64,000 bases of DNA, from the NCBI GenBank assembly GCA_903834465.1, contig CAILJB010000091.1, forward strand, positions 1-64,000, given 5' to 3'. The notes beneath the pieces are model-generated. The model searched no databases, was not told where the DNA came from, and saw only the letters and a program-made list of their open reading frames with translations. The DNA is from an uncultured Pseudomonadota bacterium (GTDB taxonomy: Bacteria > Pseudomonadota > Gammaproteobacteria > Methylococcales > Methylomonadaceae). Both the position numbers and the translations under genes were made by a program. Position 1 is the first letter of the stretch. Each line of letters begins with the position of its first letter. Below, in pieces: positions 45,815-56,546 of this stretch.

Positions 45815-46720
45815 CTAAGCCGGCTTTTTTTTTGCCCGTGGATGGGCGTTATCGTAGACCTTCGCCAAATGTTGAAAATCTAAATGGGTATAAATTTGCG
45901 TGGTGCTAATGTTGCTATGACCGAGTAATTCTTGCACAGCGCGTAAATCTTGACTCGCTTGCAATAAATGGCTGGCAAAAGAATGGCGTAACATGTGTGG
46001 ATGGACGTGTTCGGGTATGCCTTTTTTAATACACCATTGAGCCAAACGGTATTCGACATTGCGTTGACTTAGACGCTCGCCGCGTATCGATAAAAATACC
46101 GCTTTTTCTGTTTCCGAACGTGCGACGCGATGTTTTAACCAATTTTGCAACGCGCTTACAGCTTTACTGCCTACAGGTAAAATCCGCGCTTTACCGCCCT
46201 TCCCCGCTTGAACGCGCAACGATTTATCACTTAAATCTAAATCCGGTAAATCTAAATTCACCAATTCACTTAATCGCAAACCTGACGAATAAAACAATTC
46301 AAATATCGCTAAATCACGCACTTCTAAAACAGAATCTGTCCCCGCATCTAAAAGCCCGCCGACTTGATCTACGTCTAACGTTTTGGGTAGTTTTCGCACT
46401 TGTTTGGGAGCTTTAACATATTGCGCGGGATTGATGGTTGCCAGATTATTTTTTAACAAATAAGTGTAAAAACACCGCATCGCTGATAACTCACGCTGCA
46501 AACTTTTACCACTCAAACCGTGTCGATGACGATTGGCAATGTGTTGGCGAATATCATTGGGTTGCAATTGCGCCCAAGCGTCTAATTTTTGTTCCTCACA
46601 AAAAGCCACCAATTGCTGCAAATCGTGCTGATAACTTTTCAACGTATGAATGGAAACGCGCTGCTCAACTTCAAGTTGCGTGAGAAAATTATCAAGTTGT
46701 TTTGCAGCGAGAGATTGCAA
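45815..46720 (-). CDS. xerC: Tyrosine recombinase XerC
   Basis: A 301-residue tyrosine recombinase that with XerD resolves chromosome dimers at dif. Catalytic residues are in SSGLRLSEL (Arg), QAGKGGKARILPV (Lys), HMLRHSFASHLL (His-x-x-Arg), LLGHSNISTT (His) and YTHLDF (Tyr). The N-terminal SAM-like domain starts about residue 5. It lies downstream of DUF484 and dapF, the conserved context of xerC, although here three genes intervene. Confidence 0.95.
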   Translation of the reverse strand: MQSLAAKQLDNFLTQLEVEQRVSIHTLKSYQHDLQQLVAFCEEQKLDAWAQLQPNDIRQHIANRHRHGLSGKSLQRELSAMRCFYTYLLKNNLATINPAQYVKAPKQVRKLPKTLDVDQVGGLLDAGTDSVLEVRDLAIFELFYSSGLRLSELVNLDLPDLDLSDKSLRVQAGKGGKARILPVGSKAVSALQNWLKHRVARSETEKAVFLSIRGERLSQRNVEYRLAQWCIKKGIPEHVHPHMLRHSFASHLLQASQDLRAVQELLGHSNISTTQIYTHLDFQHLAKVYDNAHPRAKKKPA

Positions 46721-47059
46721 CTATTTAGACCGCTTCGTGCTGTTAAAGGTATACGAAGACACCACGTCATTTTTATTAAAATGAATCACCAAATCTTCAG
46801 AATTGCCATTACCAACCAAATTGTAAGAATAATCGCCGTACGTCCATGTTTTCAAACCATTTTCAACACCCGTGCGCCAAGGCGTTCCGAATAAATTGGT
46901 AATATCATTTTGGGTCGTTGTGCCTATTTTAATACTCGATACATTACCAGCAGGAAATTCATGCCCCACCGTCATACAACCTGTGACTAAACCTGTTGAT
47001 AACAGCATGATAGCTGCCGTGCAGACAGTTTTTTGAACGTTAAACGCGATGCTTTTCAT
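46721..47059 (-). CDS. BamE/OmlA-like lipoprotein
   Basis: 112 residues. Signal peptide with lipobox GLVTGC (Cys28) and a SmpA/OmlA fold (IKIGTTTQNDITNLFGTP...TWTYGDYS). It may be a BamE paralogue rather than BamE itself, since the usual YVVPG-type region is not clear. The stop abuts the xerC start. Confidence 0.82.
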   Translation of the reverse strand: MKSIAFNVQKTVCTAAIMLLSTGLVTGCMTVGHEFPAGNVSSIKIGTTTQNDITNLFGTPWRTGVENGLKTWTYGDYSYNLVGNGNSEDLVIHFNKNDVVSSYTFNSTKRSK

Positions 47060-47091
47060 TGGGTGTTATCCTGTTTTTTTCAAAGTAAAAG

Positions 47092-48993
47092 TTAAGGGTA
47101 GCGGCTTAAACGGTGTGTCCAAACATAATCCGCCGATTGATAATAGCTCATCACATCATTGACTAAATCCGGCTGCGTTTCAGGTTTTAAATCCTGATGC
47201 TTTCCGAGCGGGTCGTCAACCATATCGACTTTTTGCTGTGGCGACAAATACACTAACTTATTATTCTTAAATAAGCCCAATTTTTGATAGTTGCTTACTA
47301 ACGCGCGACCTTTTTCAGGCGACATTTTAAAAATATCTTGCCCGTAAAATTGGCTTTCGTAATTCAAATTCAATAAACCTAACACCGTCGGCGCAACGTC
47401 GATTTGACTAGAAAGCGTCGTATTTTCAACAGCCGGAACGTGTTTGGGCGCGTAAATAAACAATGGAATATGATATTTATCAACGGGCAATTCTGTTTTT
47501 CGCGCACTGCCGGCACAATGATCGGCGACCATCACAAAAATCGTATTATCAAACCACGGCTTCGTTTTTGCTGTTTTGATAAATTCTTGAATCGCGTAAT
47601 CGGTGTATTTCACCGCGCCTTCACGTCCTTGACCAGACGGAATATCGATTTTACCTTCTGGATATGAATACGGACGATGATTGGTCGTCGTCATAATTTG
47701 AAAGAAAAACGGCTTATTCTGAGCAAAATCTAAATCGGCTTCTTTGACGGTGCGATTAAAAATGATGTCGTCTGACACGCCCCACGCATTTTTAAACGTG
47801 ATTTCTTCGACAGTGAATTCAGTTTGATCGACAATGCGATAACCATTCCCCGCATAAAACGCATTCATATTGTCAAAATAACCACGTCCACCGTATAAAA
47901 ACGCCGTATCGTAACCACGTTGTTGCAACACATGACCTAAATTGAAGAGTTTTTCATTATCAGGACGTTTAACAATCGATTGTCCCGCTGTGGGAGGAAT
48001 TGACAACGTCAATGCTTCTAAACCACGAATCGTGCGTGTTCCCGTCGCATAAAAATTGGTAAACAATGCGCCTTCTTTAAACCAACTATCCATGAAGGGC
48101 GTAATGTTTTGCGTACTGCCAAATTTACTCAAATAATCCGCGCTCAAACTTTCAACGGTAATCAAAATAATATTTAAGCGTTTTTCTGCGCCATTGCCTT
48201 TTATCTCGCGTTTGATGTCATACAAACCATCATTCGTTGCGTCTAATTCCGTTTTGATTTTTTGCGATAATTGCGTGTCATCGCCTAATCGATAAAAATG
48301 CCGATAATCTAACTCGTTATTACGAAATGCAGAGAAAAATTGATATGCGCCATTTGCCGCAATTTCGTTTAAATAAGTATTGGCGGAAAATTGATACGTC
48401 GTGCGTCCGATTGCAAAATAACTAATGACGGGAAATAAAAATAAAACACCTGCAATTTTTGCTCGACGTGAAAATGTTTCGTTGGCATAGAATGTGACCG
48501 CCAATGTATTTTTGACCAGCCAAAAACAGCCAATCGTTACAACCAAAATACTAAATAACAACAAACCTAACGGATAAGATTCGATAATGTTTTGTACCAC
48601 TTCATGCGTGTAAATTAGATAATCTACCGCAATGAAATTGAAACGCACGCCGAATTCATCCCAAAATGTCCATTCCGATACTACAACAAAAAATAAGGCA
48701 TACAAGTTAATCAAGAAACCTGAAAACACAAACCATTTATGTAATTTACTTTGATACCAGCGATTAGGAATGGCGAGTAAATAGAGTGTGAAGGGAATTA
48801 AAAAATAACTGTAATACGCTAAATCGTGAATTGCACCCAACACAAATGCGAAGATAATTTGATAAAACGGCGTGTCAATATCTGCCCATTGTTTTGCGAG
48901 TAACGCCACACGCAATAAGGCAAATGTTACCAAATTGACCAGTAAAAATAGCCCTAAAATACTAAAGCGTGAACGCGAAAATGCTGAGCGCAT
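47092..48993 (-). CDS. LTA synthase family / phosphoglycerol-transferase-like protein
   Basis: 633 residues: about five N-terminal membrane helices (to about residue 190), then an extracytoplasmic alkaline-phosphatase-superfamily domain. It shows LITVESLSADYLSKFG, the catalytic-Thr region GTRTIRGLEAL, FFFQIMTTTNHRPY, and metal ligands in MVADHCAGSA. Gram-negative relatives transfer phosphoglycerol or phosphoethanolamine to glycans or lipids (as OpgB-type enzymes do), so teichoic acid synthesis should not be assumed. It is followed by the BamE-like gene. Confidence 0.88.
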   Translation of the reverse strand: MRSAFSRSRFSILGLFLLVNLVTFALLRVALLAKQWADIDTPFYQIIFAFVLGAIHDLAYYSYFLIPFTLYLLAIPNRWYQSKLHKWFVFSGFLINLYALFFVVVSEWTFWDEFGVRFNFIAVDYLIYTHEVVQNIIESYPLGLLLFSILVVTIGCFWLVKNTLAVTFYANETFSRRAKIAGVLFLFPVISYFAIGRTTYQFSANTYLNEIAANGAYQFFSAFRNNELDYRHFYRLGDDTQLSQKIKTELDATNDGLYDIKREIKGNGAEKRLNIILITVESLSADYLSKFGSTQNITPFMDSWFKEGALFTNFYATGTRTIRGLEALTLSIPPTAGQSIVKRPDNEKLFNLGHVLQQRGYDTAFLYGGRGYFDNMNAFYAGNGYRIVDQTEFTVEEITFKNAWGVSDDIIFNRTVKEADLDFAQNKPFFFQIMTTTNHRPYSYPEGKIDIPSGQGREGAVKYTDYAIQEFIKTAKTKPWFDNTIFVMVADHCAGSARKTELPVDKYHIPLFIYAPKHVPAVENTTLSSQIDVAPTVLGLLNLNYESQFYGQDIFKMSPEKGRALVSNYQKLGLFKNNKLVYLSPQQKVDMVDDPLGKHQDLKPETQPDLVNDVMSYYQSADYVWTHRLSRYP

Positions 48994-48996
48994 AGT

Positions 48997-49506
48997 TTAA
49001 ATATCCATAAACAGCATCGGAATGCCGTACGTTAAAACAAAATAGCAAAATGCCAATGACACACTTTTCCCCACGTTGTAGGCGAAAAATCGTCGCAAAA
49101 TAAAGGCCACAATTCCTAAATACCAGGTCACTAAAAAAACGGCCAAACCAATCCCGACTATTTCACGGTGTTCATAATGAATTCTGACTAACGCGAAATC
49201 CAATGCCTCACACGCAATGGCAAGAATCATAATGTAATTTTCACAAACAAATATCGCGGTAAAGACGCGCTGAAATAACAAAATGTTTTTGTGAAAAAAT
49301 AAGAATGTCGCCACCGAAGAAAATGCCATGATGGCGCGTAATGAAACTTCTAACGTGCCGTCCGCAAAATCTGCAATCAATCCTTCAACGATAATCCCTG
49401 AAACTAAGTAAAAAGCGATGCACTGCCATGAAAAATTACGACTCGGTGTTAATTCCGTTGGGCTGCCTCGAAAAAAACATAATTTTAGATATGAAATCAA
49501 TAACAT
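48997..49506 (-). CDS. Hypothetical membrane protein upstream of the LTA-synthase-like gene
   Basis: 169 residues with about five hydrophobic helices (FYLVSGIIVEGLIADF, IMAFSSVATFLFF, IGLAVFLVTWYLGIVAFIL, SVSLAFCYFVLTYGIPMLF). The family is not recognised. It lies 3 bp upstream of the LTA-synthase-like gene on the same strand, so it may assist that enzyme. Confidence 0.72.
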   Translation of the reverse strand: MLLISYLKLCFFRGSPTELTPSRNFSWQCIAFYLVSGIIVEGLIADFADGTLEVSLRAIMAFSSVATFLFFHKNILLFQRVFTAIFVCENYIMILAIACEALDFALVRIHYEHREIVGIGLAVFLVTWYLGIVAFILRRFFAYNVGKSVSLAFCYFVLTYGIPMLFMDI

Positions 49507-49519
49507 GATGAATATAAAT

Positions 49520-50305
49520 CTATTTTGTAGGTTGCAACAACGTGATTAAGCGCGTCGCAATCACTTCGCTCATTTGCGTTAAAAATAAATGTCCCATACT
49601 GGCGTGAAAACGATTTTCGTCACGGCTACCAATTGCCAGCAAACCTTCTAATTCTGTAAATAACATTGGCACAATCGCGCAAGATTTAACTTCGTTTGCT
49701 TGAAAACCAAACAATACCCGCGCTTGTAAAGGTGATAATTGACCGCAGCTTGGTAAACCGGTACTTAATTCACGTTCAAACGGTTTCAACTCTTTGCTGT
49801 TTGGCGCAATAAAAATGGCATCGAAATCGGAAGGGGGCGACGGTTGAATCAGACGAATTGCCACAAAATCGGTTAAAAAATATTCTGATAACACCAAATT
49901 CAAATTAGATACCACATCTTCTAGTGTCGTCGCATCGAGCAGAGCTAAATTTAATTTGTGCATTCGATTAACAGCGGTATCGTTATCACGCGCAATTTCA
50001 ATCAATTCCGTCAGTTGATTTTCCATGTCTTGATAACGCGAACGAAATAATTCTAACTGCTTAGAAATCAGTGAAACCGCGCCACCACTTGGATGCGGAA
50101 TACTGAGATGTTCAAGTAATAGGACGTGTTCAATAAAAAAATCAGGATGAGCTTTTAAATAATCCGCAACTTGCGCGGCTGTCATCTCGATTTTATCAAC
50201 AGGCTTGGCTTTAATTACTTTAGGCTTAGACGTTTTCGGCTCAGCTTTAGGTTTTACAGTACGCGGGGCGCGTGGTTTTTTAGCAGGTTTTTTTACTTCA
50301 CTCAT
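49520..50305 (-). CDS. DUF484 protein (GAF-like)
   Basis: 261 residues. A Lys/Pro-rich N terminus (about 1-35) precedes the DUF484 domain: [20 protein letters not shown], then [22 protein letters not shown] and a GAF-like region ending [20 protein letters not shown]. In many gammaproteobacteria it lies between dapF and xerC; here dapF overlaps its start by 4 bp. Role unknown. Confidence 0.92.
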   Translation of the reverse strand: MSEVKKPAKKPRAPRTVKPKAEPKTSKPKVIKAKPVDKIEMTAAQVADYLKAHPDFFIEHVLLLEHLSIPHPSGGAVSLISKQLELFRSRYQDMENQLTELIEIARDNDTAVNRMHKLNLALLDATTLEDVVSNLNLVLSEYFLTDFVAIRLIQPSPPSDFDAIFIAPNSKELKPFERELSTGLPSCGQLSPLQARVLFGFQANEVKSCAIVPMLFTELEGLLAIGSRDENRFHASMGHLFLTQMSEVIATRLITLLQPTK

Positions 50306-51141
50306 AATGCAATAAATCCTTCAAATACAGAAACCGCCGCCCCTGTCATAAATACAGGTTCGCCGCGTCCTGCCCAACGAATGGTTAATTCGCCACCGGG
50401 TAATTCAACGCGCACCGTATCATCTAATAAATGTTGTTCAATACCGATGACAACCGCTGCACATGCACCGCTGCCACACGCTTGCGTTTCGCCTGCGCCA
50501 CGTTCATAAACACGCAATTTAATCGCATTTTTATCTAACACTTGCATAAAACCAATGTTCGCGCGTTCGGGAAAAATACTGTGACTTTCAAGTGCTGCGC
50601 CAATGGTTTCGACCGGTGCTGTTTTAATATCATTCACCTGCAAAACCGCGTGCGGATTGCCCATCGACACCGCACCAAAGGCTTTTTCAGTACCATTCAC
50701 ATTGACGGTATAAAAACGTGCTTCTTGCTCAGCGACGAGTGGAATTTCTGCTGGCAAATGGCGAGGAATTCCCATATTAACCGTAATCAAATCATTGTCG
50801 TCAAAACTTAAAATCAATTGTCCTGATTTTGTTTCAACGCGAATTTCATCTTTATCGGTCAATTTTTTATCGCGTACAAATCGCGCAAAACACCGTGCGC
50901 CATTACCGCATTGTCCCACTTCGCTGCCATCGGCATTAAAAATACGGTATTTAAAATCCGCAGTCGCTTGACTACTTTTTTCAACGACCAGCAATTGATC
51001 AAAACCAATCCCCGTATGACGATTCGCCATAAAACGGATTTTTTTCGGCGTAAGGGCAATGCGTTGATTGATAGCATCAACGACAACGAAATCATTGCCA
51101 AGACCGTGCATTTTAGTAAATTTCATAAACGTTTCTGTCAT
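50302..51141 (-). CDS. dapF: Diaminopimelate epimerase
   Basis: A 279-residue enzyme converting LL- to meso-diaminopimelate for peptidoglycan and lysine. The two catalytic Cys are in [13 protein letters not shown] and [11 protein letters not shown]. The start at 51141 shares one base with the tldD stop (TAATG). An internal ATG at 51126 ([10 protein letters not shown]) matches typical family starts and is also possible. It overlaps the DUF484 gene by 4 bp. Confidence 0.97.
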   Translation of the reverse strand: MTETFMKFTKMHGLGNDFVVVDAINQRIALTPKKIRFMANRHTGIGFDQLLVVEKSSQATADFKYRIFNADGSEVGQCGNGARCFARFVRDKKLTDKDEIRVETKSGQLILSFDDNDLITVNMGIPRHLPAEIPLVAEQEARFYTVNVNGTEKAFGAVSMGNPHAVLQVNDIKTAPVETIGAALESHSIFPERANIGFMQVLDKNAIKLRVYERGAGETQACGSGACAAVVIGIEQHLLDDTVRVELPGGELTIRWAGRGEPVFMTGAAVSVFEGFIAL

Positions 51142-52583
51142 TAAACTTGTGTGCCGCCAACCGTGAGACCTTCAATTTTTAATGTTGGTTGACCGACTCC
51201 GACCGGCACACTTTGTCCATCTTTGCCGCATGTTCCCACGCCGCTGTCGAGTTCTAAATCATTACCCACCATTGAAACTTTCGTCAAAACATCAGGGCCA
51301 TTACCAATTAACGTTGCGCCTTTGACAGGACGCGTAATTTTACCATTTTCAATTAAATACGCTTCGCTGGCAGAAAATACGAATTTTCCCGACGTAATAT
51401 CAACTTGTCCACCGGCAAAGTTTTTTGCATATAAACCGTTTTTAACCGATTGAATAATCTCATCGGGATGATGTTGTCCCGCCAACATATAAGTATTTGT
51501 CATGCGTGGTATGGGTAAATGTGCGTAAGATTCACGTCGTCCATTTCCGGTAGAACTGACTCCCATCAATCGCGCGTTTAATCGGTCTTGCATGTAGCCT
51601 TTTAAAATACCGTTTTCAATTAACACCGTATTTTCAGTTTGCGTGCCTTCGTCATCGATACTTAATGACCCGCGCCGACCGTGTAATGTGCCGTCATCCA
51701 CAACCGTACATAATGAAGATGCGACACGTTCACCAACACGTCCACTAAATGCTGAGGTGCCTTTACGATTAAAATCACCTTCTAAACCGTGTCCGATGGC
51801 TTCGTGTAATAAAATTCCAGGCCAGCCAGCCCCTAATACAACGGTCATATTTCCTGCGGGAGCTTCGCCAGCTTCGAGATTAACCAAGGCTTGACGCACG
51901 GCTTCTCGCGCATAATTCATGCCTGTGTCTTGTTCAAAAAACATCGCGTAATCACAACGTCCGCCGCCGCCCATGCTGCCTTGTTCACGTTTACCGTTTT
52001 CAACCACAATAACGGTGACATTCAAACGCACCAATGGGCGAACATCTGCGAGTAAATGACCGTCTTGATTCGCAACCAAAATATGCTCGTGAACGCCCGA
52101 TAAACTCACAATCACTTCTTCAATGCGTGAATCTAATTGGCGCGTTTGCGTATCGAGTTGCTTTAGAAAATCAATTTTTTGTTGGTCTGCAAGCGATTTC
52201 AATGGATTCAACGCAGGATATAAAACGCGAGCATTGGTATTTATCGCATTCAGATTGACGTACGCGTTTTGTGCCTGACGAGTAATGGCTTTAACGTTGT
52301 TGATTGCCTCAAATAAAACCGGTATTTCTAAACGATCGCTGTATGCAAATCCTGTTTTTTCACCGGCTACCGCACGCACACCTGCACCTTGCTCAATACT
52401 GTGATGCCCTTCTTTGACAATACCGCTTTCGAGTACCCACGATTCCGAATGGCTAGATTGAAAATAAATATCGGCGGCATCAACTTCTGCACTAAGTAAT
52501 TGATTCATCAATTTTTCAATATCGGAATCTTGGATGTTCGCAGGAGTGAGAATCGCTTGTCGTGCAAGTTGGAGTAAGTGCAT
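51141..52583 (-). CDS. tldD: Metalloprotease TldD
   Basis: A 480-residue subunit of the TldD/TldE zinc protease that processes small modified peptides and the CcdA antitoxin in E. coli. The zinc motif is [14 protein letters not shown] and the C-terminal domain has [17 protein letters not shown]. The pmbA/tldE partner is not in the window. It heads tldD-dapF-DUF484 with very short overlaps. Confidence 0.96.
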   Translation of the reverse strand: MHLLQLARQAILTPANIQDSDIEKLMNQLLSAEVDAADIYFQSSHSESWVLESGIVKEGHHSIEQGAGVRAVAGEKTGFAYSDRLEIPVLFEAINNVKAITRQAQNAYVNLNAINTNARVLYPALNPLKSLADQQKIDFLKQLDTQTRQLDSRIEEVIVSLSGVHEHILVANQDGHLLADVRPLVRLNVTVIVVENGKREQGSMGGGGRCDYAMFFEQDTGMNYAREAVRQALVNLEAGEAPAGNMTVVLGAGWPGILLHEAIGHGLEGDFNRKGTSAFSGRVGERVASSLCTVVDDGTLHGRRGSLSIDDEGTQTENTVLIENGILKGYMQDRLNARLMGVSSTGNGRRESYAHLPIPRMTNTYMLAGQHHPDEIIQSVKNGLYAKNFAGGQVDITSGKFVFSASEAYLIENGKITRPVKGATLIGNGPDVLTKVSMVGNDLELDSGVGTCGKDGQSVPVGVGQPTLKIEGLTVGGTQV

Positions 52584-52615
52584 AAAACCTGTGTGAGATA
52601 AAAAAGAAAAATCGC

Positions 52616-53749
52616 TTAGGAAGTAACGAGCAAATCAACCAACATCTGCTCATAAATTTTGCTTAAAACGTCTAAATCTGCAACGCCAATATGTTCGTTT
52701 ACTTTGTGAATACTGGCATTTAACGCACCCAATTCGATAACTTGTGCGCCCGTCGGTGCAATAAAACGCCCGTCAGAGGTACCGCCACCAGTATCATCTA
52801 GCGTTTCAAAACCGGTTACAGTTTTAATCGCCTTGTGCGCCGCATCAATCAACGCGCCAGTTGCCGTCAAAAATGGTTCACCTGACAAACGCCATTGAAT
52901 GTCATAGTTCAAGCCATGTCGATTTAGAATTTTTGCCGTGCGTTGTTTGATAATCTCAGCGGTTAATTCCGTGCTAAAACGCAGATTAAACTGCACATTT
53001 ACATTCGCAGGAATGACGTTTTCAGCCCCTGCACCGCTGTGAATATTGGAAATCTGCAAACTCGTCGCCGGAAAAAACGCATTTCCGTTATCCCAAACTT
53101 CATTCACCAAATCATTTAATGCCGGCGTAATTTTATGAATCGGATTGTCGGCTAATTCTGGATAGGCAACATGTCCTTGAATACCGTGAACGGTTAAATT
53201 CGCATTGAGCGAACCACGTCGCCCAACACGGATTACATCACCAATCTGTTTGTCACTTGATGGTTCACCAACTAAACACCAATCGATTTTGTCGCCTCGA
53301 TTTTCTAACACATCGACAACTTTTACAACACCATTTGTGGCAATGCCTTCTTCGTCGCTGGTCAACATAATCGCAATCGAACCGGCGTGATTTGGATGAT
53401 TGGCAATAAAACGTTCCACCGCCGTCACAAAACATGCAATGCCGCCTTTCATGTCCGCCGCGCCACGTCCGTATAATTGACCATCACGGATTGTGGGTTC
53501 AAACGGTGGCGATTCCCAAAGATTTAACGCACCGACTGGCACAACATCCGTGTGACCTAAAAACACAAAAAATGGTTTCGCATCACCACGACGCAACCAA
53601 ATGTTTTCCGTGTTGTCAAAATTTAAACGTTCATCGACAAAACCTAATGGCGTTAAACGTGCGGCTAATAAATCCAAACAGCCCGCATCATTAGGCGTTA
53701 CCGATTCACGACGAATTAGCTCTTTTAAAAGCTCTAGCGTATCGCTCAT
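52616..53749 (-). CDS. dapE: Succinyl-diaminopimelate desuccinylase
   Basis: A 377-residue M20 peptidase-family enzyme of lysine/DAP synthesis. Metal and catalytic residues are in [21 protein letters not shown] and LTSDEEG, and the late [10 protein letters not shown] motif is present. It overlaps the ArsC-like gene by 4 bp, reproducing the yffB-dapE pair of E. coli. Confidence 0.96.
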   Translation of the reverse strand: MSDTLELLKELIRRESVTPNDAGCLDLLAARLTPLGFVDERLNFDNTENIWLRRGDAKPFFVFLGHTDVVPVGALNLWESPPFEPTIRDGQLYGRGAADMKGGIACFVTAVERFIANHPNHAGSIAIMLTSDEEGIATNGVVKVVDVLENRGDKIDWCLVGEPSSDKQIGDVIRVGRRGSLNANLTVHGIQGHVAYPELADNPIHKITPALNDLVNEVWDNGNAFFPATSLQISNIHSGAGAENVIPANVNVQFNLRFSTELTAEIIKQRTAKILNRHGLNYDIQWRLSGEPFLTATGALIDAAHKAIKTVTGFETLDDTGGGTSDGRFIAPTGAQVIELGALNASIHKVNEHIGVADLDVLSKIYEQMLVDLLVTS

Positions 53750-54096
53750 AACAACGTTTTTTCGTAAACTTTAGCATCGTAACCCACTAACAATGTGTCA
53801 CCGGTATCAAGCACTGGACGTTTCATCAACGTTGGATATTCCAGTATTAAAGGCAACGCCATTTCAAGCGTTTCAGCACGTTGACGCTGCTCAGGCGAAA
53901 ATTTACGCCATGTCACGCCCTTACGATTAACCAAAACCTGCCAATCATCAAGTCGTGCAGCAAATTGTTGCAATAATTCTAATGAAAAACCATCGCGGCG
54001 GATTTCGTGAAATTGATAATCGAGCTTGTTTTCTTTTAACCAGTGTCGTGCTTTTTTAATGGTATCGCAATTTGCTAAACCGTAAAGGATAATCAT
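53746..54096 (-). CDS. ArsC/Spx family protein (YffB-like)
   Basis: 116 residues from the ATG at 54096. Thioredoxin-fold ArsC relative with YGLANCDTIKKARHWL (single Cys) and later TLMKRPVLD. YffB-type proteins lie next to dapE and are glutathione-related rather than proven arsenate reductases. The frame extends upstream to 54183 but the family begins with MIILYGLANCD. Confidence 0.9.
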   Translation of the reverse strand: MIILYGLANCDTIKKARHWLKENKLDYQFHEIRRDGFSLELLQQFAARLDDWQVLVNRKGVTWRKFSPEQRQRAETLEMALPLILEYPTLMKRPVLDTGDTLLVGYDAKVYEKTLL

Positions 54097-54100
54097 CGTA

Positions 54101-54349
54101 TTAAACCTCTGAATCACCGCCGAGCAACTCTTCAATTGCTGGCAACTCAGGGTCTGCTTTGCAGCGGACTTTATAAAGGTCAATCAGTTCCATTAAGGCT
54201 TGTTCTAAATCACCCAAAATTTCTTCTTCGTATTCGATTTCATCTTCTGGAATTTCACCTGAATCTAAATAATCTTTTTGAGTGTTGACAGAATCTTCAA
54301 CCGACAAAATGGAATACATTAAAGTGGTGCTTGAAATATCTTTGCTCAT
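54101..54349 (-). CDS. Hypothetical acidic protein
   Basis: 82 residues, strongly acidic (SGEIPEDEIEYEEEILGDLE), probably helical, with no signal peptide or membrane segment. Not recognised. It lies 4 bp upstream of the ArsC-like gene and may be co-transcribed with it and dapE. Confidence 0.65.
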   Translation of the reverse strand: MSKDISSTTLMYSILSVEDSVNTQKDYLDSGEIPEDEIEYEEEILGDLEQALMELIDLYKVRCKADPELPAIEELLGGDSEV

Positions 54350-54395
54350 GGTTTTGTGCCTTAGGTAGTTAAAAAATGGGGTTTAAAAATGATGT

Positions 54396-55070
54396 TTAAA
54401 TTGCATAGCGTGTGACATCAGGTATTTTCGCTTCTAAAAATCCCGTTTGACGTAATCGGCACGCATCGCACGAGCCACATGCCTCGCCATCATCATTTGC
54501 CGAATAACAAGAAACGGTGCGGCGATAATCAACACCTAACGCTGTGCCTTGTTCAATAATTTGTGCTTTGCTTAAGTTGATTAACGGTGTATGAATCTTA
54601 AACGCCGCGCCTTCAACACTGACTTTTGTGGCTAAATTTGCCATCGTCTCAAACGCGGCAATAAATTCAGGACGACAATCCGGATAACCGGAATAATCTA
54701 CCGCATTCACGCCGATAAAAATATTTTGTGCGTGCAGCACTTCCGCCCAGCCTAACGCTAACGATAAAAAAACGGTATTTCGTGCAGGAACGTAAGTAAC
54801 GGGAATACCAATTTCTAATGTTTGCGGCACGGCAATATCAGAATCGGTCAACGCTGAACCGCCAATTGTGCCTAAATCTAAGCGAATAATTTTATGTTCG
54901 ACGACACCGTAATCGGCAGCAATTTTTGCGGCGGCGTGCAACTCGGCATTATGGCGTTGCCCGTAATCAAAACTGAGCGTATAGCACGCATAGCCTTGTG
55001 CTTGCGCCATCGCCAATACGGTAATGGAATCTAAACCACCTGAAAGTAAGATAACTGCTTTTTTTTGCAT
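54396..55070 (-). CDS. queC: 7-cyano-7-deazaguanine synthase
   Basis: A 224-residue PP-loop ATPase making preQ0 from CDG for queuosine. The PP-loop is [13 protein letters not shown] and the C-terminal zinc site is [20 protein letters not shown] with four Cys. It follows queE with a 3-bp gap at the end of the tol-pal operon. Confidence 0.97.
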   Translation of the reverse strand: MQKKAVILLSGGLDSITVLAMAQAQGYACYTLSFDYGQRHNAELHAAAKIAADYGVVEHKIIRLDLGTIGGSALTDSDIAVPQTLEIGIPVTYVPARNTVFLSLALGWAEVLHAQNIFIGVNAVDYSGYPDCRPEFIAAFETMANLATKVSVEGAAFKIHTPLINLSKAQIIEQGTALGVDYRRTVSCYSANDDGEACGSCDACRLRQTGFLEAKIPDVTRYAI

Positions 55071-55073
55071 TGG

Positions 55074-55715
55074 CTATTTTCCTTGTGCATCTTGCCACAA
55101 GAGTTTATGTAATTGAATTTGAAAACGTATCGGCAATTTATCTGCCAAAATTTTCTCCGCTAATTCAGTTGGATTTTGAACTGGTACAACCGGCGAAAAT
55201 AACACTTGGCAACGTTGCGTTAAACCGTATTCTGCAACCATTTTTTTAGACCAGTCATAATCCTCGTCACCAGCGATGACAAATTTCACTTGATCTTGCG
55301 CGGTTAAAAATTCGATATTTTCATAACGATTTTTAGCCATTTCGCCCGAACTCGGTGTTTTCAAATCCACCACTTTCACAATTCGAGCATCAACATTGGA
55401 AACATCTAACGCACCACTGGTTTCGAGTGAAACATTAAAATTTAAATCCGCCAATTGCGTTAATAACGTCTCACACGCCGGTTGCACTAACGGTTCGCCG
55501 CCTGTGATGCAAACGTAATTGCAATTATATTTTTTGATTTCAGAGACTATCGTTTCTAACGGTATTTTTGTGCCGCCTGAAAACGCATAACTGGTATCAC
55601 AATAATTACAACGTAACGGACAGCCTGTTAATCGAACAAAAACAGTTGGCAATCCAACCGTATTCGATTCGCCTTGCAACGAATAAAAAATTTCACTAAT
55701 GCGTAATTCAGACAT
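55074..55715 (-). CDS. queE: 7-carboxy-7-deazaguanine synthase
   Basis: A 213-residue radical-SAM enzyme making CDG from CPH4. The iron-sulfur motif is CPLRCNYCDTSY (C-x3-C-x2-C) and the glycine-rich GGEPLVQPACE follows. FYSLQGESNTVGLPTVFVRL at the N terminus is typical of the proteobacterial type. It starts at the cpoB stop (1-bp overlap). Confidence 0.96.
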   Translation of the reverse strand: MSELRISEIFYSLQGESNTVGLPTVFVRLTGCPLRCNYCDTSYAFSGGTKIPLETIVSEIKKYNCNYVCITGGEPLVQPACETLLTQLADLNFNVSLETSGALDVSNVDARIVKVVDLKTPSSGEMAKNRYENIEFLTAQDQVKFVIAGDEDYDWSKKMVAEYGLTQRCQVLFSPVVPVQNPTELAEKILADKLPIRFQIQLHKLLWQDAQGK

Positions 55716-56545
55716 TAGTTAGGAACTTGATTAAGTTGCTGCAATTTTTTCGCCGCGATTTCAGCGGGTTTAGAACTGGGATAATCCGTAATGACGCGCG
55801 TTAAATATTCTTTCGCTTTAACCGTATTTTTTTGTTCCATTTCAATCGTTCCCAGTTTTAAAAGTGCGTCCGGCACTTTTTGGCTATTCGGATATTTTTC
55901 TAAAACTAAACTAAACGCTTTACGCGCCGCGTCAGTATTTTTATTTACCCGATACGCTTCACCTAACCAAAATTGCGCGTTATTGGCATACAAATTATTG
56001 GGATCTTTACTTAACAACGTATTGAATTGCGTGATGGCTTCAATCACTTGACCGTTGCGAAATGCCTCGAAAGCTTGCAAATATTGCTGTTTTTTCTCGT
56101 CAGCCGGTGTTGCCGCTGGTTGCCCAGTTGGTGCAACAGGTGCAGTGGCAGGTTTCGGTGGCGGCGAGGCTTCAACCGGTTCAGCTTCTTTTGCCGCTGG
56201 CGCAGGCGATTCCGAAGAGGTCGCCGGTTTTGCACCGCTCAATTTCGTTTCCAATTGTTGCAAACGATCATCAAAATCCGCATACATTGCCGCTTGTTTC
56301 TTTTTCATTTCAACAATCAAATTGGCTTGCTCTTCGAGCTTACCATTTAACTGTTGAATTTCTGCCTGCGCTTCGTCTAAACGAGTCATTAACTCAAACG
56401 TACTGTTCATGGGCGCACTTGCTGGAACAGGCATAGCCGCTGGCGCACCGGTTGGATACGCTGAATTATCAATCACAGGCGCGAGTGAATCAGCCAACGC
56501 CAATACGCTAACGCTATAAAGTAAAAACGCAGGTAGTTTTTTCAT
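55715..56545 (-). CDS. cpoB: Cell division coordinator CpoB (YbgF)
   Basis: 276 residues from the ATG at 56545: signal peptide (MKKLPAFLLYSVSVLALA), a coiled-coil trimerisation segment (about 45-90, MTRLDEAQAEIQQLNGKL), a Pro/Ala-rich linker, and TPR repeats (QAFEAFRNGQVIEAITQFN, ANNAQFWLGEAYRVN, ALLKLGTIEMEQ). It couples Tol-Pal with PBP1B at division. A longer frame needs a TTG start. It begins directly after the pal stop. Confidence 0.92.
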   Translation of the reverse strand: MKKLPAFLLYSVSVLALADSLAPVIDNSAYPTGAPAAMPVPASAPMNSTFELMTRLDEAQAEIQQLNGKLEEQANLIVEMKKKQAAMYADFDDRLQQLETKLSGAKPATSSESPAPAAKEAEPVEASPPPKPATAPVAPTGQPAATPADEKKQQYLQAFEAFRNGQVIEAITQFNTLLSKDPNNLYANNAQFWLGEAYRVNKNTDAARKAFSLVLEKYPNSQKVPDALLKLGTIEMEQKNTVKAKEYLTRVITDYPSSKPAEIAAKKLQQLNQVPN

Positions 56546-56546
56546 T

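Noticed and set aside
45815-46720. XerC gene as a phage or island integrase
   Set aside because: Length, motifs and the dapF-DUF484 neighbourhood fit chromosomal XerC.
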